Shown in pieces: positions 10,329-21,754 of a stretch of DNA of 64,000 bases. The position numbers and the translations under genes are program-made. The notes under the pieces are model-generated. The model saw only the letters and a list, made by a program, of their open reading frames with translations, had not been told where the DNA came from and ran no database searches. The stretch is taken from positions 202,591 through 266,590 of the forward strand of contig MDYQ01000008.1 of NCBI GenBank assembly GCA_003024175.1, written 5' to 3'. This stretch comes from Planoprotostelium fungivorum. Taxonomy: Eukaryota > Evosea > Variosea > Cavosteliida > Cavosteliaceae. Numbering within the stretch: the first letter of the stretch is position 1; each line of letters opens with the position of its first letter.

Positions 10329-13284
10329 ATGAAGACACATCACAGGTGGACCTTACCCCTTCTGTGTTTATTGTTGTGCGTCTACGCCGATTACGAGTTA
10401 GGAATCGATAGACCCTACGGCGACCTTCCCAATCAACCCATCCAACTGGACAAAAATGCAGAGCCCGAAGACTGTCAGACCCTCTGCGAACAGAACTCAG
10501 GTGAGTCGTTGACTCATTTTCGAGATGTTAAAGACCTCAAACAGATTGCAAGACTTGGTCCTTCTCCTCTCCCAAAACGAGTGACTGTCAAGATGATGCT
10601 CTCTGTTGGCTGAAAGGAGAACTCAAACCTGTTTCTGTCAATCGTTGCATGTACTCCGGTGTGAAAGGTGATACCATCTTTATTGTCCAACTCCATCCAA
10701 CCCGTTTCAGGAAGAGTCTTGAAGAGACTCGATTTCATGCCCTTCCCCGCTTCATCTTTCCGTCCAACAGGTACATGCATTCTCTTTCGAGAATGACCAT
10801 CTCACAAATCATCAGGATGGTTGATGGAACAGATGAAGAAGCAAGCCACCGGGTTGGCCGGTCACCTCGCCGACTTTTGGAACGACATTGCCAATTCCAC
10901 CTGGATCGGTGGAAACTCAGATACCACATTCAATGGTGTCCATCATCATCATCTCTTCACCTCTCCTTCGTCTCATTTGACATCCAGGTTACGGAGAGAG
11001 AGTTCCCTATTGGATCAATGGCCTCGTGCCAACGGCTTACCTCACCGGAGACCAACACACCATCGATCAGGTGGTTCCATCACATCGATCGACATCGATG
11101 AGACGACTGACGTGCAAAGGTCGAGCGTTACGTCAAGTTCATCTTGGATCATCAGACATCCGATGGATTTTTTGGCAACGATGGTGATCCGTGGCCCAGG
11201 TGGAAAATCGTTGTAGATGGAGAAACTGAGATTTCCACGAGATTTCCCCTCCTCATGGCCTTGACTCAGTACTCCGAGTTCAACCCTTCTCACTCACAGA
11301 GGGTGAGAGTTCACAAAACTTCACAGAAAATTCACGGAAATTTTAGGTCATCGATGCCATATGGAAATACTTTGACGCACAGCGAGCGCAATTATTCACC
11401 AAGCCGTTGGACTCTTGGGCCAAGGTGATCGATCTACAACGAGCCACTCTGACACCGCTCAGTACCGATACCAAGATCTGTTGCTTTCCATCTTTTACAT
11501 CTACGATCATCATCCGAGGGATCGTCAGGAATTTCTCCTGAATTTCGCAGAGTTGGTCTACCAGCAGAGATTCGATTGGGAGGGATTTTTTGGCGGGAAC
11601 GACTTCCCCAAGGTACTCCCATCATGATGTCATACTCTGCAGATGATGACGTCATACAGACATCTTGTACACCGGAACAGATTGGCCTGGCGACCCACGG
11701 AGTCAACGTTGGTCAAGGTCTGAAGAGCTCGGCCCTGTGGTACCGGTGAATTTCTCCGAAATTTCATCAAGATTTCCTGACGCCATCACAGGTACAGCCA
11801 ATCTCCCGCCGATATCTCATCTACAACGCAGAGATACGATGTCTTAGATCGCTATCACGGCATGGCATCCGGTATCTTCAGGTAAAATTCCTCCGTCTAC
11901 AACCTGCCAACTCCCCCAGTTGTTCCGAACATTTAGCCGGTCTATCTCCGTCACAGGGAGCTGAGACTTGTACCGTTGTAGAGACCATGTTCTCTTACGT
12001 ACACATGTACTCTCAGACCCGAGACGTACGTTACGCAGACCGCATCGAGCAGTTGGCCTACAACGCCCTTCCTGCCTCTATGACGCCAGACACGTGGGCT
12101 CACGTCTATCTACAACAAGCCAACGAGATATCGAGCGAGCCAGTCAATCCGTTCGTTTATTTATCAGACGGAGCGGATGCAAATGTGTACGGTCTAGCTC
12201 CTTGGTTTGGTTGCTGTACGGCCAATTTCGTGCAGGGATGGCCCAAATTTGTCACACACGCCCTACTGCAGGTGAAATTTCGACGAACTTTCCATCTACA
12301 ACGATGTAAACGGAGGACAGACCGAGGACGATGGTGTCGCCGTCAACGTTCTGACTCCCTTGCGTTTCAAGTGAGTGAAATCTCCGTGAAATCTCTGCGA
12401 AATTTCCGATACGCTGCAGGTCACAGCTGGCGAACGGAGCAGTGTCCATCATCATCACTACAAATTATCCGTTTGAAGAGATCATCACCTTTGACATCAC
12501 GAGCGAGGCAGGCTTCCCTTTCTATTTACGTATCCCAGCCTGGGCGAATAATGCGACTCTATACAGCCAGGGTAAGAGTAGAAATCCTCCGGCCGGAAAA
12601 TTGTACAAGGTGGGATATGACGTCATCGAAGTGAAAGGGTGACGCGTTGTAGATGAAGATACCTGCGGGGAAGGTGACTCTGACGCTGCAACTTCCCATG
12701 GAGTTTAGAACCGTCGAGAGACTGAACGGTGATCATCATCCCATCGTGATCATCATTGACTTGATCATCATCACGTTGACTTGATCATCATCACCACGAT
12801 CGCGATCACCCCGATCACCACTCAGTCTTCCACACTGACGCACGAACAGGAGCAGTGGCTATCTACCGTGGCCCCTTCTTGTACTCCCTCGACATCGGAG
12901 AGAACATGGAACAGAAGACCCACTACTACCAGAACAGTTACGATTACGTCACCAAGGCAACGAAGCCCTGGGCTTACGCTCTCTCCCTCGATCCCACCCA
13001 CCCCGAAAACTCGCTGAAATTCACCTACGCCGTGAGATTCTCATCTACAACGATCACGTGACCTCCTGCAGGGAAACATCGGTGAAAACCCGTTCGACCA
13101 CGCGGGGACACCTCTTCGAGTGGCCGTTCGAGGAAAGAAGATCGAATGGGGCATAGAGAAGAACGCAGCTGCTGATCCTCCAAAGAGCCCGGTGGAGTCA
13201 TCGTCTGCCATGGAGGACCTCACCCTCTTACCCTTCGGTTCCAGTCGCCTCCGCATGACCGAACTGCCCGTTTTAAAGAATTAA
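10329..13284 (+). CDS. Secreted GH127-family beta-L-arabinofuranosidase with N-terminal PAN/apple-like domain
   Basis: About 15 exons. The signal peptide is MKTHHRWTLPLLCLLLCVYA. Next is a Cys-rich segment (DCQTLCEQNSDCKTWSFSS, SDCQDDALCWLKGE, NRCMYSGVKG) of PAN/apple type. Then comes the GH127 (DUF1680) domain: PTGWLMEQMKKQATGLAGHL, WIGGNSDTTFN, GYGERVPYWINGLVPTAYL, DPWPRFPLLMALTQY, THGVNVGQGLKSSALWYR, DRYHGMASGIFS. In GH127 enzymes a zinc-binding Glu and three Cys form the active site. Here QGAETCTVVETMFSY supplies Glu and Cys, and WFGCCTANF supplies the Cys pair, so the enzyme looks active. It should release terminal L-arabinofuranose from plant or algal glycans outside the cell or in phagosomes. 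The C-terminal part includes NATLYSQG, AGKVTLTLQLPM and AVAIYRGPFLYSLDIGE. At least six of its introns carry the recurrent element. Confidence 0.87.
11425..11462 (+). repeat. 38-nt GH127 intron with antisense-oriented core (TCTACAACGAGCCA)
   Basis: It starts GTGATCGATCTACAACGAG and ends ACACCGCTCAG, joining SWAK to YRYQDLL. The core is the reverse complement of the form seen in the filamin introns. Confidence 0.8.
11882..11919 (+). repeat. 38-nt GH127 intron with core variant (TCTACAACCTGCCA)
   Basis: It starts GTAAAATTCC and ends CTCCCCCAG, joining SGIF to SCSEHLAGLSPSQG. The core sits in the middle of the intron. Confidence 0.75.
12371..12419 (+). repeat. 49-nt GH127 intron of the GAAATTTC class
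   Basis: It contains GAAATCTC, GAAATCTC and GAAATTTC blocks in a row between GTGAGT and CTGCAG, and joins PLRFK to SQLANGA. Confidence 0.75.
13032..13071 (+). repeat. 40-nt GH127 intron with core (CATCTACAACGATCACGTGA)
   Basis: It starts GTGAGATTCTCATCTACAAC and ends CTCCTGCAG, joining KFTYA to GNIGENPFDH. Confidence 0.75.
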
Positions 13285-13553
13285 AGACTTTTGTCGTCTT
13301 GGAACGAAATCGTAGGTCTCTCTCTATATACGAATCCGTTCGTGGAATCACTGTGGTGGAAAGAGGAGGACGAAGCGGATCATGAGGCTCATGTTTGTGA
13401 CCATGTGAGCAGAGTGACCCTATAAAGGAGTACATGTTATCTATGGTGATGTCGTGACACTTGTCCAGTCATATTTCTCTTTAGAAACTCTGAGGCCTTC
13501 AGACAGCGAGGAGAGTGACACAACCACTCGGCGTATTTCCATTTTCTAACAGC

Positions 13554-15060
13554 ATGAGGGTCACCATCTTATCGTTGGTCTTCACATTGGCTTGTGCTCA
13601 ATGGACCTGCGAGGTGATATTCTAAACACCAATGGACGCTGATCTACATTGTAGTGGATCAAGTCTTCAGACATCAAACTTCGTATGACTGGCCCTCGTA
13701 CCTCTTTCACATTTACCTTCGGCGCGGGAGGCACCATCGCGCAGGGATATGATGCCGAGCGCTCCGATATCAACATCTTTGGACCAGGAACATCTTCGGC
13801 AGAGGATACCGATCGAGTCGTCCAAACAGTGCACTGGGATCTCTCTCTGGCCACAACAGTGAATGGTGAAAGTTCAAGGTGACTCAACTCCGATACATCT
13901 TTCGAGAGCTGATTTGATCCACAGATGGAACGTGAATCAGGCAGGAGCAGGTAACAACTCGTTTTCTTACATCGTTTCGGCTGAGACATCAGCCTATAAT
14001 GGTGTCTGCCAGCTCAAAGTGAAACACCGTATGACCGTCTGCATCCTCATCTTCCTCAGGTTTTCTCGGTCGATAATCAGCAGTGGGACACTCGCATCGA
14101 CTCTATCTTCGGGGGTTCAGACAGCTACTATTTAGAATACACCGCCACCAGTGATGGTGCTCTCACCCTGCGTCGCATCATGTTATTCGGTCAAGCCACA
14201 GCGAATGGCCAGAAAGGTGGGCTTCCTCGCGGCTCACGCTCTTCTGATCATCACCAGTCTCATTACCTCAACCTTACATCGAGCAGTGGCACACGTTCAG
14301 CAATTCTATCTTTAGCAATGCCGCCGTTGCTTTCGATGCACAAGGCAATCCAACTTGGTACTACGATATGGTGAACATTTAAACTTCGATCCGAAATTCA
14401 CGCGAAATTTCAGTCAAACCTGCCTGGCTATGGTAATATTCCAGTCGATCATACGTACGGTTACGTAACAGCCTTCACAAACGGACAAGCCACCACGGCC
14501 TTCACCATCGTCTACGGTACACATCAGCTGTCAGACTGTTCCTGGAACAACTCCAGTTACCTATGTCAGAGCGGTGGTTACGTCCTCAACAGCAACCCTT
14601 ACCCCTACGAGCACCGTGAGTTCCACGCGAAATCTCCGCATTATTCCAACCTTTCCGTCAGTCTTGGCCTTGCTACCCGGTCTCAATTTGGGAGGACCAC
14701 TCCGTGCTGGAGATCTATTGGATCAAACGTTTGTCTATCGATTCGACAAGGGAGTGCAGGCTTCTGATGTGGAAATATATCAACAGTCAGCATCCAATGT
14801 ACCAGGACCCAGGTCAGTCTCATCTTCTCATTCGAAATGAATCGATTATTGATATGAAGATATATCGTTGAATGTGAACGGATACGTGTGATGTGTGGTG
14901 ACCAATCGGTAGGTTGTTCAGAGACTATCAGAATGGAAGAGGTGGTGGAGGCTTAGATTCCATCGTGGATCAATTGAAGAGCAACATGTGTGGAAGGGGA
15001 GTGAGAACGAAGCACCTCAACCGGTTGAGGGGATACCAGACCATATCTTGCATCCATTAG
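13554..15060 (+). CDS. Secreted protein of unknown function
   Basis: The signal peptide is MRVTILSLVFTLACAQWTCE. The spliced protein continues WIKSSDIKLRMTGPRTSF, FGAGGTIAQGYDAERSDINI, RWNVNQAGAGNNSFSYIVSA, YYLEYTATSDGALTLRRIM, then HQLSDCSWNNSSYLCQSGGY and a Gly-rich tail, ending near 15060. It is beta-strand-rich with possible N-glycosylation sites and a few paired Cys. No family is recognised. Intron joins are reliable in the first half; those near 14370-14640 are less certain. It follows the GH127 gene on the same strand, so both may be extracellular proteins, but co-regulation is only a guess. Confidence 0.6.
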
Positions 15061-15218
15061 ATGGTCTGCGGTTCCAGATTTAAGTCATATAAACAATATA
15101 AACAACTGGTCAGTCTTGAACCACTGGATTTTTGCTGGTTGGCACGGTTTGTTTATTCTTGAAACGAAAGATGAGGATCACGACATTGACATAAAATGAT
15201 GATCGTGACGGTGATGAT

Positions 15219-15953
15219 ATGGTGCTAACGATCCGTCGGAGTGGTGCAGTACAATATGTATCTCTCAATATGGATAGTACAAGTGTTGGAATTACACCAC
15301 TTGGACAGATCATTACAGCGGATTTGTCTTTATACTCTTTCCGTCAACGAGATGAACTCAACAACGTCAACCGGAGAATGGATGTTGGCATTCTCTCGTC
15401 ACTAGCCATGCAAATGACTCCACAACCATTTTCGACAGACGGATGTCATTACATGAACGGAAAGATATTTTAAGTGATCGCGACGGCCGATTCTCACCTC
15501 CCGTGAAAGACCTGAGATACGACCTCACGGTGAGAATTTAGAGGTGAGTTCATAGAAATGAGGGCTATGAACTTGTGTTGTCTTTCAGACCACAGCTCGC
15601 TTTTCCTTGACAGCGACCTTTCCCACACCTTGAGAAGGGTGTCAGCTCAGCACAGAAACTTGGTCGCAATAGAACATACACGAGCACTTGTACTCATGGG
15701 CTGGAAATTGATGAAGAAGATTAAGAAGAGTTTAATGAGCCCACACAGAGGTTCATTATCACCATTCGAACCTCCTGCCACATCTCCTGTTGTTGTGCCA
15801 ATGTGCTTGGCGAGTCGACCACCAATCGACGGAACAATTGCATCAGAGGAGAAAGATGCCAAGCTTCAGAGGTATCAACGCTCCATCATCACGGCCATCT
15901 TCCTCACCATCGTGCTGGCATTGTTGGTCGATTGCATCTGCTTGGGGACGTAA
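15219..15953 (+). CDS. Unresolved gene fragment with a possible C-terminal membrane helix
   Basis: An open stretch at 15230-15470 reads TIRRSGAVQYVSLNMDSTSV and so on. A second frame from 15558 ends EEKDAKLQRYQRS followed by the hydrophobic IITAIFLTIVLALLVDCICLG and a stop at 15951-15953. An intron with GTGAGAATTT...CTTTCAG lies between them. I could not find a single splice pattern that joins all open parts without a stop, so this may be one gene, two, or a decayed gene. Confidence 0.25.
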
Positions 15954-16369
15954 CCCTGCGAGAGAGGAATGACGATGAGATGCTATCGGATGGAACACTC
16001 GACGTGAGCTGAAGGGGGAGAACGAACTGGACAGATGTATAATACAACCTCTTTCTCGTCGTGTTTCTTCAAGAATTACGCTGAGACACACGTCTCCATT
16101 CACATGAATCAATCAATGAAACAGATTGCGAAATCCCCGTTCTAGAGGAGAAATGTACAAATAGATTATTTGTTTCGTCATTTAGGTGAGGGATCGACCT
16201 GTCCTGTCCTCTCTACTACTCTTCTCCTTTACCAACCAGCGTTTCCAATAGTTGACCAGACGCATTCATTTCAACGATGTATTTCATCATCATCTCGTTC
16301 AGCTTTTGGATGTCATGCATCGTCACTCACGAGCAGAAGAGCGTACATTTTATTTCTATTTACACCGAA

Positions 16370-17083
16370 TTACATCAGCTCATCGTCTCTGACTCTCGGG
16401 TCTACTCTGGGATCCTTCATCAATTCGAACGCCACTTGTTCGTGTCCGTTCTTCATGGCCATCCTTAACGCCCAATGATGAGAGCTGGAAGGGTCGACAC
16501 GATCATCTCGCATCAACATGCGAACGATTTCGATGCTACCGTTCTGGGAGGCCTTACGGATGGGCCAATTACCTCCCGCTGCAGGGTCCGCTCTTCCATC
16601 CTCCATCAGTAATCGGATGATGCCTGCGTGACCTCTGCTGGCTGCGGCCTGTATGGCCCAATTGTTACCGTCTGAAGGATCGACTCTCGGGTCTGATAGA
16701 AGGAGCTGCACGACGTCACATCGGCCGTTCTGGCATGCGGCACGAATGGCTTCGTTCGACCAAGCAGATGGATTGGTATAGTTTAAAAGGAATCGAACTG
16801 AATGTATGGCTCCACGAGAGGATGCAAGGGCTATGGAATCATCATCCACGAAATGATTGGCTGAAGAGGTTAGAGGCTTGGCAGCTGGAGTTATATTCTC
16901 ACTCATTTCGTTCCACGATCGACAGACACTTCGCAGGAGAGCATATGTCCGCTGCTCGACTCCTTTTCGTTTTGCATTTTGGACGACTCGGGATAAGATG
17001 TGGAATGTGACGTCGTAGCAGATGAGAGCGCCGATGAAAGGATTCAGCCACTTCGTCGTTCCTTTTGGCTGCAAAGATATCAT
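16370..17083 (-). CDS. Ankyrin-repeat protein, intronless
   Basis: A single exon of 237 codons. Residues 25-65 (TFHILSRVVQNAKRKGVEQ, LLRSVCRSWNEM) resemble an F-box-like or coiled start. From about residue 85, four repeats of ~33 residues follow: SVRFLLNYTNPSAWSNEAIR, DVVQLLLSDPRVDPSDGNNW, GIIRLLMEDGRADPAAGGNW, EIVRMLMRDDRVDPSSSHHW and a last VAFELMKDPRVDP. The D-R-V-D-P-S spacing is typical of amoebal ankyrin arrays. The role is probably protein binding, perhaps as a substrate adaptor if the N-terminus is an F-box. The lack of introns stands out against intron-rich neighbours. Confidence 0.8.
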   Translation of the reverse strand: MISLQPKGTTKWLNPFIGALICYDVTFHILSRVVQNAKRKGVEQRTYALLRSVCRSWNEMSENITPAAKPLTSSANHFVDDDSIALASSRGAIHSVRFLLNYTNPSAWSNEAIRAACQNGRCDVVQLLLSDPRVDPSDGNNWAIQAAASRGHAGIIRLLMEDGRADPAAGGNWPIRKASQNGSIEIVRMLMRDDRVDPSSSHHWALRMAMKNGHEQVAFELMKDPRVDPRVRDDELM

Positions 17084-17636
17084 TCAGGTACAGTCATTCT
17101 AACGCCTCTCACGTCTTTGAGGTATCCACTCGGGTGATCATCGTCTCGCATGTATATGTATATGTGTGTATTATTTGATCTGATTGAGATGTGATTCAAT
17201 GATCGGGAAATTGATCTCGCAAGTCCGACATAACGATCGAGGGAAGGGAAAATAAATCAGAATCAGGTCGTTCATCGCTTAATCACACACTTCTTGTATA
17301 CGATTTGTGGGATCTAGTGATCTCAGAAGCCGAATCATCGACGAAACATACACTCGACTTTTGAATCACAAATTCTATACCGCTTCCACTTCAAGCAGTT
17401 ACTCACTATGTATAGAAGCCATCAGAATCCACCATCGAGCATCTATAACGAGACTTGAAAGCGAGCGCGGGGCGAAACGCTCGGTCACGTGATCTCAAAT
17501 TCCTTGCGGAATTTTGAGATTAACGTAAATCTCACGGTAAGATGACGAGAAGAGAATTTACGCAGCTTGAGCCACCGGCAAACCATTTTCCGCTCAACAC
17601 ACAAAGCAGCAAGCCAACAACAGCCTCAAAGCCACA
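17084..17636. other. Intergenic, no supported gene
   Basis: AT-richer sequence with short unsupported frames. It includes the 5' flanks of the ankyrin gene (-) and of the small plus-strand gene. A TATATGTATATGTGTGTA stretch at about 17152 could be promoter-associated. Confidence 0.35.
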
Positions 17637-17923
17637 ATGACGATGGGAGTACCAAACATGGATCTCTATTGGGACACAAGTCGTAACGACCAACGCATTC
17701 CTCTACAAGATCTATTCTGATCAAGAACGTAAGAGCTTACAACCTCTTTGGCATCTCACGAGCCAATTTCCCATCGGCCCCACCCCGAGACCAGATCTTC
17801 AACGGAATCTTTCATCATACCGGGTCAACACCTCAAGATGTCCACAAGTACGAGAGAGAGAAGACAAGAACGTGTCCCCAGCCACCTCCAACGACCCTCT
17901 CAAACGACAGTGATCACAAGTAG
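17637..17923 (+). CDS. Small hypothetical protein, two exons
   Basis: MTMG is joined by an 81-nt intron (GTACCAAAC...GATCAAG) to NVRAYNLFGISRANFPSAPP and a tail ending TLSNDSDHK. Composition is plausible but there is no family match. Other splice choices are possible, and the gene could continue: a second open stretch reading EGLYDEGRRVSDEAVVYG runs to a stop and AAATAAA at about 18285, in a frame I could not connect. Confidence 0.3.
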
Positions 17924-18591
17924 CTTCTGCTCTCCTCTCGAGGATGATCACACACTGTTGTCCCTGAGTTGGCGATGTGAGGTGACGATGCTGCTATCAG
18001 GAGTCAGACCGACAACCGAACGATGATGTACGGCCAGTATTGCCTTCGGGCAGAAAACTGTATGTCCTCGGGTCGACCGCACAGAAGATGATACACGAAA
18101 GTGTTTGATTCTGGCCGGAGTGGAGACACCCTTTCGAGGGCCTCTACGATGAAGGCAGGCGAGTGTCTGACGAGGCTGTGGTGTACGGAGTATGGCCGTA
18201 CCCAGCCCGGGTAGAACATCGACGTTCCTTCTTCTCTCGAATGTGCATGAGACATCACAGATACACACTGCACCTGGCTACGCTTTAAATAAATCGAACT
18301 GTATCGAATCTGTTTTATTTCTTTCCTTTGAGGTTGATGATCGATCGTCTCTGTAGCACGTCTACGATCTCATTGTTTGTGCATCTTTTCATGATGGACA
18401 GGAGAACTGAGCAACGCTTCTAACGCATTGTGTTGTCTCAAGCGTTGCTTCTCCGCATCCCCAGTACATCGGATCGACCATGACGTCCTGATCTTCACAA
18501 CATCAGGGGATCAGCAAAAGGAGTGCATCCATCCCCCGATTGCGCCTTCATCTCACATCATCCACACCATCCCGCCGTACATCTCTTTATC

Positions 18592-21342
18592 TCACTGCTG
18601 CTGCTTCTGCTGCTTCTTCACCTTCGGGGGTGCAGTCGTCATGGGTCGGATGACCTTGTCCCAGTACGGTGCCTTTCCGGTGGCGTTCGGTGCAGCCTTG
18701 ACCCTCTCAAAGTAGTTCTTGTACACTTCACCATCGTAGCGACCCAACGGTGAGTTCAGAATGAAATCGGGGAAGCCAAACGCGTCTACGAATGGAATGG
18801 CATCGCCTCTGGTGGCGGCACACATGCTGCGGATCTGCTTGCGAATGAAATCGATCTGGGCGCCAGAGAAGTAGCCACTCTCTAACAGGTAGGAGGAGTA
18901 CTTTTCGATGGTGACAAGGGCGTGGAGGTTCCTCAAGTTCTACCGGAAGATCAGACGAGAATAAATCACACGATGAGAATCAATTTAAATTATAATTGAT
19001 AGAAGACTATTGAGAAAAGAAGATCTAAATATGGAGAAAATGAATATAAAAGATGGAGAAGAAATGAAAATCATCTTACGGTGAGGGCACGAGCGACCTT
19101 TGCATCTTCCACGTCACGGATGGCGTTGATGAAGCAGTGGAGGACATAGTATTCACAGTGAACGCGAGCCAGTAAGACTTGTTCCGCCATGACAGAAGAC
19201 CACACTTGCTGCTTGTTCTTTCCCTTACCGGCCTCTTCCTCCATGATGCGGCTGATCTTCGTGGCGATGAAAATGACGAGGTTCTGGAAGGCACTACAAC
19301 GCGTCAGACGGATTTGGGACGTCCCAAATGTGACCCACCGTAGCTGGAGGTCGGCGTCGAGGACGTCCTCGATGGTCTGAACGGGCCACTTTTGGGACCC
19401 GACGGATCGCGCTTCATTCATGTAGCTCTCAAACCCGTTCATCTTCTTTCCAGAGGCAACCTTTCTCAGAGACTGTTCGATGTCAGCTCGATCGCACTCG
19501 CATCGTTCAGAAATGTGCGATTCCCACCTTGATGAGAAATTTGGCAGTCTGCTGGGCCAAGACAGTGTTGTCTCCCTCCCAACTGCAGTTGACTGCGAAA
19601 TCAGCCAACAGAGGTGAGATACCAGCGTAAGAGGAGTAACCGTGTCCTCCTAAGCACTGTCTCGTCACCTCGAGTGACTCATTACACCACCAAGTCCCAA
19701 AAGCTTTGAGACCCGCGGACGTCGCGTGGACACCTACCCTCGTCAGCCGAAAGAAATGGCGGGTTGTAGATGGACTCACCGGCCAGAGCGGAGATGTCTC
19801 CCCTCTCTAGATCTAACAGGAGGGACTCGTAATGCTTGTTCAGCTGATCAGAAGTGAAGTGATAAGCGTAAGCGGCCGCAAGTATGGGCAGCAATCTGAT
19901 CTGATGCGTCGGATAATCTAAGATCTTACTCTCCACGTTGGGATTCTCCGCTGTCTCTCCGTGAGTCTTTCATCTACAACGTTGTAGATAACTCACCCGA
20001 CGGAAATTGTCTCCTGACGGCAGAATAACGCAGGGAGATGGTGAGAGCCTTCTTGACCCAGTTTGCACTGTCGTTCAAGATGGAGACTCTTCCTGTGATG
20101 AGAGCTCCATAAGACAGCTGTGCCTTGGGTGGTTTGATGTACTCTCCCTCCTTTGTCACTTGTGCCCATCGCATGAGCATGTCATCGCGGGGGATCCTGA
20201 CGTTGTGGTATTGGATGTAACCGTTGTCGAGACCGTTACGACCCATCTTCGCTCCACAGTCTCCGACGTCGATACCGGGGAGGGCCTCGCCTGGGAGGGT
20301 GAGTTAAGAGGTCATCGCATGATGTGCACCTGTCGCGGTGTCTCGGATCTGGACCATGAATGAGTGGACGCCGTGATCTTTTCCGTCGATGATGAGACGA
20401 GCGAAGACGACCGAGTGCGTGGCGGTCTGACCTGCCATGCCGATCCACCATTTGGTGGATGTCTCGGTTGGGCTGTTGATGATCCATTCGTCTTTGGATT
20501 TGTCGAGAGTGGCGGTGGTCTCGAAGCCTTGGATGTAAGAGCCATGGCCCTGAGTTCATGTCAATCAGATGATACGTGATGTGGAGATGAGGTGTGATTC
20601 GATGTCGAATGAAAGAGGATGGAATGGCAGATGATTCTCACCAACTCGGTCATGGCGTAACAGCCAAAGATTCTTCCCTTCTGCACGTCAGATGAGAACT
20701 TCTTGATCTGTTCCTTCGTTCCTTGTCCAGAGATGGCACCCCAGAAGAGTCCAAAGTGGACACCGATACGCGTAGCCCACGATGGATCGTACAGACTCAT
20801 CAAAGACCAGAATGTGAGGGAGAGTTTGTCTCTAGGACCGGGTACCTTGGACTCTTTGTCTCCCTCCTTCTTTTTCTTCTTCTCTTCTTCTGTCTTCTCT
20901 GGCTTGTTGGCCTTGCCCATACCTCCGGAGGTATATGTCTTCATGATGTGTGCGATCTGAACTGTGGATCAGAGAGAGCGTTGAGAAGAGGGTCACCTTC
21001 TCCATAGTCTTCTCTCTGGCCTCTTGTCTGGTGAAATCAAATCGATTGTCATCTCTCAAAACTGGATCGCCCTCGATGATTCCGTATAAAAACTCTGTCA
21101 AGGTATTGATATTCTATTCTGTCACCGTCTGTGTCTCTCCCACCTTTCATATCACTCCATTCCGGTCCACCGTCCAAAATGTTGTTCAGCAACTTGATGT
21201 CAAAACTGGCTCCTCTTCTTTCGTCTTCCAGAGGGGTCAGGCTGGCACTCACGGAAGCTACGCTAAGAGGTCCGTCCCCGCTCACCATCAGCTGAGCAGC
21301 TAGACGGTTGAGTCTAGCGAGTGCTACATTGTTGTCATTCAT
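18592..21342 (-). CDS. ACOX: Peroxisomal acyl-CoA oxidase (PTS2 type)
   Basis: About ten exons. It begins MNDNNVALARLNRLAAQLM, and RLNRLAAQL fits the peroxisomal targeting signal R-L-x5-Q-L. Family signatures follow: GVHFGLFWGAISGQGTKEQ, IFGCYAMTELGHGSYIQGFE, DEWIINSPTETSTKWWIGMA, PGIDVGDCGAKMGRNGLDNG, RVSILNDSANWVKKALTI, LRYSAVRRQFP, RQCLGGHGYSSYAGIS and NCSWEGDNTVLAQQTAKFL. The enzyme oxidises acyl-CoA to trans-2-enoyl-CoA with FAD and makes H2O2, the first step of peroxisomal beta-oxidation. The C-terminus (PPKVKKQQKQQQ) lacks PTS1, so import should depend on the N-terminal signal. A Lys/Glu insert (EKTEEEKKKKKEGDKESK, ~20900) sits in the N-terminal domain. Introns at 19957-19996 and 19294-19338 contain the recurrent element. 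Confidence 0.92.
19294..19338 (-). repeat. 45-nt ACOX intron ending CTGACGCGTTGTAG
   Basis: It starts GTGGGTCACA, contains the palindrome GGGACGTCCC, and ends with the element as the acceptor. It joins DLQLR to AFQNLVIF. Confidence 0.75.
19957..19996 (-). repeat. 40-nt ACOX intron with perfect 18-nt palindrome
   Basis: It contains ATCTACAACGTTGTAGAT (19972-19989), both orientations of the core fused head to head. It starts six nt after the GTGAG donor, and the acceptor is CTCACGGAG. The intron joins RRQFPS to ETAENPNVES in frame. Confidence 0.85.
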
Positions 21343-21754
21343 CTCGTGTGTCTGTGTGATGATGTAGGCTCGATGTTGTGTTCCTGTGCCAGCGGAAAAT
21401 TGGGGTCACGGGAGACGTGTAGATCCCATTTCGCAATATGTACAAAACATGTTTTTCCGTATTTCTCCGGAATCTCCCAGCCAGGGAACTACAGAGTTAG
21501 CCGTAGTTTGTACTGCGTTCGGATGTGAAGGACATCGATGCGTACGTGCGTAGAAGGTAGATGCTTCTATGAGAAGATATAGCTTAGAAGATAGAGCTTG
21601 ATGAAGCGGAAGAATGTGATCGTGAGCTCTGGTGACATTTCCGGAGTTGCAGATGATCGCACGTGAGATGGTGTACGTACACGTTCACAACACCCACATC
21701 ATCATCGCGAAGCGTCGCCCTCTGAAGCAGAGAGGAGAATCGTGACAGTATAGT

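Noticed and set aside
17948-18273. Minus-strand ORFs of 89-106 codons
   Set aside because: No start context, no family, and the opposite strand has an equally open but unconnected frame; I could not decide and left it out.
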